Source: Anaerolineales bacterium (GTDB lineage Bacteria; Chloroflexota; Anaerolineae; Anaerolineales; DRMV01). From it: 64,000 nucleotides of DNA. Shown piece after piece: positions 58,272-64,000 of the stretch. Within the stretch, counting starts at the first letter, position 1. Every line of letters starts with the position of its first letter. The position numbers were made by a program, and so were the translations under genes. The notes under the pieces are model-generated. The model did not search any database. It saw only the letters and a list, made by a program, of their open reading frames with translations, and was not told the origin of the DNA. The stretch is from NCBI GenBank assembly GCA_027023425.1, contig JALVVL010000022.1:13730-77729 (forward strand), read 5' to 3'.

Positions 58272-58280
58272 GGTAAAAGA

Positions 58281-59294
58281 ATGAGCGAATTCAAAGACCT
58301 TTTACAATCCAAAGTTTTTACCGAAAATGCCGAACAGGAAATTCTCAAACCTTTCTCTTTTCAGGAAGGGTACAAAAACGAACTGATTTTCTTCTTCAAG
58401 CCGGAAACTTTTTTGCTCCCTGCGCAGGTTTCGGAGCGCGTGATAGAAATGATTGAGAGCAAATTGGAGGAATACGGGGCAAACGTCTCCGGCATTGTGG
58501 CGGTGCGCGGCCCTGTTTTGGAGCGCCACGGCATTATGGACCGCCATTACGGCTTCATAAACACACTTTCCAAAAACGCTTCCAAGATGGTTAGTTTAGA
58601 AGAACTGGAACCGGTAGCCGAGGCCATAGGGCTTGATCTTCAGGCCGAAAAGCCGCAAATCCTCGGCGGGCATGAATTTTTGGAGCAATTTCCGGAGTTC
58701 AACGCCGAAAGTTTGAACGATTTGTGGTTCCAAGAACGCTCGGCGCGGGTGCGAAGCGGCTTTTACGTCCGGCGTGTGAATGTGAACGGCAAAGATGTTG
58801 TGCTCGTGAACGGCTTTCACCCCCTGCAGTTGGAACATTACACCAACCCCGAGCACAAAACAGTTGTGGCTCTTTTGCACTCCAACACACCGTGGAAGGT
58901 TTTGCGGGAGGAAATGATAGGCGATACTTACCCCGATAAGGCTTCGCCAAACTCGGTGCGCGGCACCCTCTACGCCGATGACGAGGTCAACAAGTGGGTG
59001 GAAGTTTCTATCGCTAACAACTTTGTGCATCTCTCTGCGGGGCCTTTTGAGGCTTTGAAGGAGATGGAAAACTTCCTCAAGCCGCTGATCGGGGAATTTT
59101 CGCTGGCCAAAACCAATGTTGGGCGCGCCATCATTGCATCCGGCCTTGATGAAAGCGCGATTTCGTATGCCCTCACTAACCCCACTGTGAAAACTGCCGA
59201 GGGCGAAACCGACCTCTTCTCGGCAACCGAATTGGCCGACACTGACGAAGCAGTGGCTCTGTTTGTGGAAAATGTGAAGGCAAGCAAAGCCTGA
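58281..59294 (+). CDS. Nucleoside diphosphate kinase-like protein with large insertion
   Basis: 337 residues. The N-terminus (32-75) matches the NDPK strand and helix with Lys40 in FFFKPE. The other half matches at 185-265: VVALLHS, MIGDTYPDKASPNSVRGTLY (Arg227), and NNFVHLSAG, in which His250 aligns with the catalytic phosphohistidine. Between them are about 90 residues with no family I recognise, and about 60 extra residues follow the NDPK part. The NDPK hallmark HGSDS is changed to HLSAG, so activity may be altered. GAGG precedes the ATG. A bidirectional terminator follows. Confidence 0.75.
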   Translation: MSEFKDLLQSKVFTENAEQEILKPFSFQEGYKNELIFFFKPETFLLPAQVSERVIEMIESKLEEYGANVSGIVAVRGPVLERHGIMDRHYGFINTLSKNASKMVSLEELEPVAEAIGLDLQAEKPQILGGHEFLEQFPEFNAESLNDLWFQERSARVRSGFYVRRVNVNGKDVVLVNGFHPLQLEHYTNPEHKTVVALLHSNTPWKVLREEMIGDTYPDKASPNSVRGTLYADDEVNKWVEVSIANNFVHLSAGPFEALKEMENFLKPLIGEFSLAKTNVGRAIIASGLDESAISYALTNPTVKTAEGETDLFSATELADTDEAVALFVENVKASKA

Positions 59295-59311
59295 GATGAG
59301 GCATTTTGAAC

Positions 59312-59345
59312 AAAAAAGCGCGGCTTTGGGAGCCGCGCTTTTTTG
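59312..59345. terminator. Bidirectional terminator, NDPK-like / GT-like genes
   Basis: AAAAAAGCGCGGCT and AGCCGCGCTTTTTT pair with a 5-nt loop. A/T runs on both flanks allow function for both converging genes. Confidence 0.93.
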
Positions 59346-59348
59346 TTT

Positions 59349-60638
59349 TCACGCTTGCTTGTGCTCGGTGTTTGCTCTGATGCGCCTCAGCATCAGTGCC
59401 AGCCCAAAAGCGATGCTCAATTCCACAAATGGGAGCAAACCCACCACATAGCGCTGAAAGTTTAGCGGGATAGCCAGCGTGATGGTACTCCCCATTCCCA
59501 ACGTGGCGATGATTGTTGCCAAGACCGGCGGCCGCCTAAACTCGGTCATCATGGCCAAAAACCCCAACAGCGTTAGGATAAAGAGCAAACCGCCTACGGT
59601 GATGTTGCGACCCCAGCGGTTGAGCGGGTTTGCCTCGTATGCTCTTATCGCTGGAGCAAGTTCGTGCTTGTAATTGCCGGTTTCCATGAATTGCAACGGG
59701 GCAAAGTACAGATGGCCGAGCACTACGGCGCTTTTGGCTTTTAGCCCTTTGGGCACCATGAAAGGGGCAACAGCCGAATATTCTTTTTGCTGGGAAGCCG
59801 TGGTGGCAAAGCGTTCACGCAAAGCCGCCAAAGTTGCTTGACTTGGTTTCTTCCAGAAAACGGGGTTTAGGGCAAAAGTGACCAGCATCGCCGTGAGCAG
59901 GGCAATTCCCCAACGATGGAGCGCTTTTTTGTGGATGTGCGAGCCGTCCTGCGCAAGAGCAAGCGCCGCCGCGGGCAATAGTCCAATTCCCCAAGGCTTG
60001 GCGTTTACCGCTATGGCAAAAGCGAGGCCGACAAGCCAAGGTTTGGGGTTGCGGGCGGTGATTGCCCAAAGCGTAAGGGCGACGCCGAAGAGCAAAGTGC
60101 CTTCCATCATGGCGCGGCGGGCGTGTAGCAACGCCAACGGGTTGAGGAGCACAAGTGCGAAGGCAAGCAAGCCAGCCGCCAGGCCGCCGAGGCGCGCGCC
60201 TACGGCGAAAATGAGCACAGCCGAGGCAAACGCCAACGCGGCGATTGCCGAGCGCGCCGCCAGCAGTTGCCGCTCGCTCGGAAGCGCGCCAAGGCGCTTG
60301 TTTTCTTGCCATGTTTTGCTCCAATCCCAATCTGTTTTGGTGGGTTGTTCCCCCGCGAGCGCCAACCCCACCCCTATGGCATAGCGGGTCAGCGGCGCAT
60401 CCACCAAGCGGTAGTGGGCTCGCCTTTTCTCTCCCCGCGGGTATGCCATACCAAAAGGCGAGCGCAACAAGGTTTTGAGGTCACCGCTCATGTAAATTTC
60501 GGTGCTTTCATCCGGGTGAAACGGCACAGCGGCGATATTGGCGAACCAAAAAAGCGCCCCCGCCGAAATTAGGACGGCAGCGAGCGCTATTGCTTTTGTG
60601 CGGCCTTTCAAAGCAGTGAGCAGATCCTTCAAGTTCAC
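59349..60638 (-). CDS. Glycosyltransferase 39-like membrane protein
   Basis: 429 residues with about ten membrane helices. The first outer loop contains PFHPDESTEIYMSG, with the acidic pair seen in PMT/ArnT-type GT-C enzymes, and LRSPFGMAYPRGE follows. It would use a lipid-linked sugar on the outer side of the membrane. The GTG start overlaps the response regulator stop (GTGA), so the two are translationally coupled. Acceptor and sugar are unknown. Confidence 0.7.
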   Translation of the reverse strand: MNLKDLLTALKGRTKAIALAAVLISAGALFWFANIAAVPFHPDESTEIYMSGDLKTLLRSPFGMAYPRGEKRRAHYRLVDAPLTRYAIGVGLALAGEQPTKTDWDWSKTWQENKRLGALPSERQLLAARSAIAALAFASAVLIFAVGARLGGLAAGLLAFALVLLNPLALLHARRAMMEGTLLFGVALTLWAITARNPKPWLVGLAFAIAVNAKPWGIGLLPAAALALAQDGSHIHKKALHRWGIALLTAMLVTFALNPVFWKKPSQATLAALRERFATTASQQKEYSAVAPFMVPKGLKAKSAVVLGHLYFAPLQFMETGNYKHELAPAIRAYEANPLNRWGRNITVGGLLFILTLLGFLAMMTEFRRPPVLATIIATLGMGSTITLAIPLNFQRYVVGLLPFVELSIAFGLALMLRRIRANTEHKQA

Positions 60639-61057
60639 CCTTCTCGCGGTGGGGTATCTCCATCAGGAGGTGGGGTATCTCCATCTGGTTGGCCGGAAAG
60701 CACCTTTTCCACCCTTTCCAAAAGCGTTTCGGGCGAAAACGGTTTGACTATGTAATCATCTACCCCAACGATATAAAGACCCAGCACTCGGTCTATCTGC
60801 TGGGCTTTGGCGGTTACTACTATTACCGGCGTTTTGCTGTTTCTGCTTTCAGCCCTTATACGCCTGAAGACTTCCCACCCGTCTATCTTGGGCATCATTA
60901 AGTCAAGCAGTATTAGGTCAAAATCTTGCTTGTTGGCGAGTTCTAACCCCTCTTCTCCCCCTTCCGCGCCGATAACTTCGTAGCCCGCGCGCGACAAGAT
61001 GAGCCTCAATAAGTCAATCATATCGGGCTCGTCTTCAATGCAAAGAATACGCTTCAT
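60635..61057 (-). CDS. Single-domain response regulator
   Basis: 140 residues: a receiver domain with acidic pocket Glu8/Asp9, phospho-acceptor Asp52 (LILLDLMMP), Thr in VIVVTAKA, and Lys in YIVKPFSPE. No output domain follows. The C-terminus is a Pro/Asp tail in which a 7-residue unit, PDGDTPP, is duplicated (21-bp tandem repeat at about 60650-60690). It acts by protein contact, as in CheY-like regulators. It is coupled to a membrane glycosyltransferase-like gene; no histidine kinase is adjacent. Confidence 0.88.
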   Translation of the reverse strand: MKRILCIEDEPDMIDLLRLILSRAGYEVIGAEGGEEGLELANKQDFDLILLDLMMPKIDGWEVFRRIRAESRNSKTPVIVVTAKAQQIDRVLGLYIVGVDDYIVKPFSPETLLERVEKVLSGQPDGDTPPPDGDTPPREG

Positions 61058-61116
61058 GCTTTTTTCCCTCCACTTCCACTGCCTAAGCGCCTACTGCACG
61101 CCGCGAGCATTACCAG

Positions 61117-61190
61117 GGTGGCTGATGGGACTTGAACCCACAACATCCTGATCCACAGTCAGGTGCTCTGCCACTTGAGCTACAGCCACC
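61117..61190 (-). tRNA. trnH: tRNA-His (GTG)
   Basis: Folds as a cloverleaf on the minus strand. The acceptor stem is GTGGCTG/CAGCCAC with an extra 5' G (position -1, base 61190) opposite C73, the histidine identity pair. The anticodon loop CTGTGGA carries GTG. The T-loop TTCAAGT is standard. CCA is not encoded; the sequence after C73 is CTGG, so Cca must add it. It stands between the response regulator and the trx leader. Confidence 0.95.
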
Positions 61191-61282
61191 ATAGTGCGGG
61201 GCACATTTTACCACGCACAATGGCAAGTGTGAAGGGTGCGATTAGGCCGCCAAGTTGTGGAACAGGGCTTTATGCAGATTTC

Positions 61283-61330
61283 AACCCGTTCTGGACGCAG
61301 GCAGTTTTGGCATGCAGAACGGGTTTTGTT
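61283..61330 (+). terminator. Hairpin with T-tract upstream of trx
   Basis: AACCCGTTCTG and CAGAACGGGTT form an 11-bp stem with a 21-nt loop, followed by TTTGTTTT. No gene precedes it on the plus strand within 200 bp, so it would end an unseen small RNA or attenuate a long leader. Confidence 0.6.
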
Positions 61331-61357
61331 TTCCGCCGAGCGCGCTTACAGTTTTGG

Positions 61358-61363
61358 TACAAT
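61358..61363 (+). promoter_or_regulatory. -10 box for trx
   Basis: TACAAT preceded by TTGG lies 38 nt upstream of the trx ATG, after the hairpin. No -35 is recognisable. Confidence 0.45.
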
Positions 61364-61400
61364 TTGCCAGCAGAATAACCCCAAGAAAAAGGAGAGCGCC

Positions 61401-61736
61401 ATGCCATTTGTGGATTTGCCCTCGCTCACCATGGAAAATTTTGAGGAAGAGGTGCTAAATAGCACTTTGCCGGTGTTGGTTGATTTTACTGCCGAGTGGT
61501 GCGGTCCGTGTAAGATGTTAGACCCCCAAGTTGCTCAATTGGCAAAAGAGTGGGAAGGAAAGGTAAAAGTGTTTCAACTTGATGTTGACAAAGCGGCAGA
61601 TTTGGCGGCGCGACTGCGCGTGCTGGGCGTTCCCACTTTGGCGCTGTTCATTGATGGCAAAATGGTCGCTCGGATGACAGGTTACAAGCCCAAAAAGGGC
61701 ATTATCAAGAAGTTCAGCAAGTACCTTTCGTTGTGA
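61401..61736 (+). CDS. trxA: Thioredoxin
   Basis: 111-residue disulfide reductase. The active site is WCGPCK, with the buried Asp (LVDFTAEWCGPC) and cis-Pro (VPTLALF) present. AAGGAGAG precedes the ATG. It can reduce the peroxiredoxin encoded at 27.8 kb and other targets, but no thioredoxin reductase is in the window. It stands alone after tRNA-His. Confidence 0.96.
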   Translation: MPFVDLPSLTMENFEEEVLNSTLPVLVDFTAEWCGPCKMLDPQVAQLAKEWEGKVKVFQLDVDKAADLAARLRVLGVPTLALFIDGKMVARMTGYKPKKGIIKKFSKYLSL

Positions 61737-61737
61737 A

Positions 61738-62098
61738 AGATTAACGCAGAGACACAGAGGAAACAGAGGCGCAGAGGAACGCAGAGACGCCAAGGGCGCA
61801 AAGAGAAAACCACAGATTACACAGATTAGCACAGATGAGAAGATTAGCGATTTAGGATTTGCGGAAGGACGCCAAGGTCGCCAAGGGCACGAAGGACGCC
61901 AAGAAAAAATTTCTGTGTCTTCTGTGGTTTTCTCCTTCAATCGGTGTAAATCTGTGTCAATCGGTGGATAACCACGCCAAGGGCGCCAAGGGCACAAAGG
62001 ACGCCAAGAAAAAAGTTTTTCTGTGTTTTCTGTAAATTTCTGTGTCCTCTGTGGTTTTCTCCTTCAATCGGTGTAAATCTGTGGTTTTTACTTCAACT
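61738..62098. repeat. CACAGATT-type dispersed repeat block
   Basis: Separates trx from prs. Words: AACGCAGAGACACAGAGGAA, GACGCCAAGGGCGCAAAGAG, AACCACAGATTACACAGATT, TTCTGTGTCTTCTGTGG, CAATCGGTGTAAATCTGTGT. A short AGCCTAACGACCCAACTACC tract at 62110-62130 relates to the minisatellite at 25.8 kb. No gene is seen. Confidence 0.85.
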
Positions 62099-62169
62099 TT
62101 ACGCCCCAACAGCCTAACGACCCAACTACCAACGTTCCTCTCTCACTACAAATCTGCGAGCAATCCCAC

Positions 62170-63129
62170 CTACTCATTGAACAAAGCGCCAACGCTGCGG
62201 CCTTCGTGGGCGCGGCGTATCACTTTTGCCAGCAACGGCGCTACGCTCAGCACCTTCAGCCTTCCGCCAAAAGCGGCCTGCTTTTCGGGGGGGATTGGGA
62301 CTGTGTCGGTGGTGACCACTTCCTTTATTGGAAGGGCCGCGAGCCTTTGGGCCGCCGTTCCGGAGAAAATGGGATGCACAAACGACATATAAACATCCCG
62401 CGCTCCGTTAGCCTTCAAAATTTGCACCGCTTGCGCCATTGAGCCACCGGTGTCCACCTCGTCGTCCACCAAAATAACATCTCGCCCGGCTACGTCGCCT
62501 ATCACCGTAACGGCGTGGGCTTTGGCGTCGTTGCCCGTGCGCCTTTTTTCAATAAACGCTATGGGCAAGCCAAGTTTTTCTGCAAAATTGCGGCCTTTTT
62601 TGGCAAAGCCCAAGTCGGCAGTAACTACAACCGGGTTGTGCATCTTTGGCAATTTGCCCATCAGGTAATCGCTGAGCATGTGAAAAGCGGTCAGCACATC
62701 GCCCGGAATTGAGAAAAAGCCTTGGATTTGCCCGGCGTGGAGGTCAAAGGTGATATAGCGGTCGGCGCCAGCCACCTCAATCATATCGGTTACGAGGCGG
62801 GCAGTGATGGGGACGCGCGGCTGGTCTTTTTTATCTGAGCGGGCGTAGCACAAATAAGGCACTACTGCTGTTATCCGCCCGGCAGAATCCAGCCTCATCG
62901 TTTGGAGCATTATCAGCAATTCCATCAAATTGCGGTGCACGGGGCGCGAGGTAGTTTGGATCACATACACATCCTGCCCGCGCACGCTGTGGTGCAGTTT
63001 GACAAACAGGTTTTCGTTAGGAAATTCTATTAGGTCAATGCCGCCAAGGGGAATTTGCAACTCGGCAGCCACCCGAGCCGCGAACGCAGGGAACGAAGAG
63101 CCGGAAAAAATTTTGATGCTGCCGTACAT
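62170..63129 (-). CDS. prs: Ribose-phosphate pyrophosphokinase
   Basis: Makes PRPP from ribose 5-phosphate and ATP; 319 residues. The YLCYARSDKKDQPRVPITARLV block, DLHAGQIQGFFSIP, and the PRPP loop DVILVDDEVDTGGSM are canonical. GGAGG precedes the ATG. PRPP is used by hpt here and in purine, pyrimidine and His/Trp synthesis. It is followed upstream by the MeaB/ArgK gene on the same strand. Confidence 0.96.
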   Translation of the reverse strand: MYGSIKIFSGSSFPAFAARVAAELQIPLGGIDLIEFPNENLFVKLHHSVRGQDVYVIQTTSRPVHRNLMELLIMLQTMRLDSAGRITAVVPYLCYARSDKKDQPRVPITARLVTDMIEVAGADRYITFDLHAGQIQGFFSIPGDVLTAFHMLSDYLMGKLPKMHNPVVVTADLGFAKKGRNFAEKLGLPIAFIEKRRTGNDAKAHAVTVIGDVAGRDVILVDDEVDTGGSMAQAVQILKANGARDVYMSFVHPIFSGTAAQRLAALPIKEVVTTDTVPIPPEKQAAFGGRLKVLSVAPLLAKVIRRAHEGRSVGALFNE

Positions 63130-63181
63130 TTGGAGCGCCTCCTGAAGTTGCTACACGGCAGGGGTGCGAGCACCAACTACT

Positions 63182-64000
63182 TCATGAGCCCTGAGCAGAG
63201 GAAAGTAAAGATTCCACAGCCTCAGCCGGAGCGAGGCGGCGGGCGAAAACTTGCTCCAGAACTTCGCGATACTTTCTTTCCGGCATGTTTTTCTGCCACC
63301 GCCGCAACAGGGTCTCGCCGAGCAAGTCCTCAACCTCGGTGCTCAGGCGCAGGCGGTCGCGCGCCTCCCATTCGCCCGTTTTCTGCAAAAATTCGCGGTG
63401 TTTGGCTATCGCGGCGGCCAGTTCGTCAATACCCTTGTTCTCAGTGGCGACCGTTTTGATGACCGGCGGCACCCATTCCTCCGAATCGTTCTCACCGCCC
63501 GCCGGAATTTCCACTTTCATCATCTGGCCGTGATGGGAAACCATTTCACGGGATGGATGAGCCAATTTCAGCATTTCAATCAAAGCCCGCTCGGTGGAAA
63601 TTGCGCCGGGGCGGTCGGCTTTGTTCACAACCAGAATATCCGCGATTTCCAAAATGCCGGCTTTGATTGCCTGCACGTCGTCGCCGAGGCCGGGCGCTTC
63701 TACCACCAAGGTGGTGTGGGCAAGGCGGGCGATGTCCACCTCGGCCTGCCCCGCACCAACCGTCTCTATGAAGATAACTTCAAAGCCAGCGGCATCCAAA
63801 GCCTGCACAACCCCAGCAGTGGCGCGCGCGAGCCCACCCAATGCGCCGCGCGACGCCATTGAGCGAATAAACACTCCCCTATCGCCGGTAAGATCGCGCA
63901 TCCGTATGCGGTCTCCCAAAATTGCGCCGCCCGTGAACGGACTGGAAGGGTCTACTGCCACAATGGCTACGGTTTTAGGCTCGCCCTCGGGCGGGTGGCG
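63182..64000 (-). CDS. MeaB/ArgK-family GTPase (partial, 5' end outside window)
   Basis: The frame stays open to the window edge, so the N-terminus with the P-loop is missing. The visible 272 residues contain VAVDPSSPFTGGAILGDRIRM, FIETVGAGQAEVD, VVEAPGLGDDVQAIKAG and VNKADRPGA, which are canonical for MeaB, the chaperone of methylmalonyl-CoA mutase. The helical C-terminal tail is typical. No mutase subunit is seen, but one could lie upstream beyond the window. It precedes prs with a 52-bp gap. Confidence 0.9.
   Translation of the reverse strand, partial: RHPPEGEPKTVAIVAVDPSSPFTGGAILGDRIRMRDLTGDRGVFIRSMASRGALGGLARATAGVVQALDAAGFEVIFIETVGAGQAEVDIARLAHTTLVVEAPGLGDDVQAIKAGILEIADILVVNKADRPGAISTERALIEMLKLAHPSREMVSHHGQMMKVEIPAGGENDSEEWVPPVIKTVATENKGIDELAAAIAKHREFLQKTGEWEARDRLRLSTEVEDLLGETLLRRWQKNMPERKYREVLEQVFARRLAPAEAVESLLSSAQGS

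Overview
The window reads as chromosomal DNA from a GC-rich bacterium with ordinary core metabolism. I infer phylum Chloroflexota, probably an Anaerolineae-like lineage. The grounds are the bacterial-type gatCAB genes, the many small membrane proteins of unknown family, TATAAT boxes placed almost directly on start codons, a 7TM-GAF one-component sensor next to ftsK, and intergenic spaces packed with degenerate CACAGATT-type repeats. No marker gene here proves this, so the assignment is tentative. No phage, plasmid, transposase or CRISPR locus was found.

Layout. 1-5.1 kb: tatA and a LysM lipoprotein leave a palindromic divergent promoter, followed by another lipoprotein, a DUF2007 protein and a DUF192-M23 peptidase pair. 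5.5-12.1 kb: thrC, the 7TM-GAF sensor overlapping ftsK, and a zinc-protease-like protein. 12.4-19.4 kb: gatC-gatA-(GxxExxY)-gatB, then tdk-hpt-cca. 19.4-26 kb: nested MITE-like elements, a ProRS-like protein without a visible aminoacylation site, and an rsh-DsbA-like-VKOR-acidic protein operon. 26-31 kb: kbl, a peroxiredoxin and fabF-fabH, each ending in a clear terminator. 31-40 kb: membrane proteins, a GT-C-like protein, cmk-plsC, and secG with a solute-binding protein. 40-47.7 kb: a molybdenum hydroxylase cluster and, downstream of a CBS-DHH pyrophosphatase, a translationally coupled ABC-type ATPase plus PD-(D/E)XK-like protein. 47.8-57.8 kb: a second acyltransferase, acpS/birA divergent, a DMT transporter, pyk, and argF-ald-CoA transferase. 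58-64 kb: an NDP-kinase-like protein with a large insertion, a response regulator coupled to a glycosyltransferase-like protein, tRNA-His, trx, prs and a MeaB/ArgK GTPase cut by the window end.

Most genes are housekeeping: protein export (tatA, secG), tRNA charging and maturation (gatCAB, cca, tRNA-His), nucleotide salvage (tdk, hpt, prs, cmk), fatty acid and phospholipid synthesis (fabF, fabH, acpS, two plsC-like genes), the stringent response (rsh), and redox or oxidant defence (VKOR, peroxiredoxin, trx).

The most unusual items are: (1) the ATPase/nuclease-like pair at 44.5-46.4 kb, a candidate defence module; (2) the ProRS-derived protein that keeps editing and anticodon domains but lacks class II motif 2; (3) a DsbA-like protein whose CXXC has become SPEM beside an intact VKOR; (4) an NDPK domain split by about 90 residues; (5) small inverted-repeat elements with readable target duplications, including an element inserted into an older one at the proS-like stop codon; and (6) recurrent -10 boxes 6-7 nt from the ATG, suggesting leaderless mRNAs.
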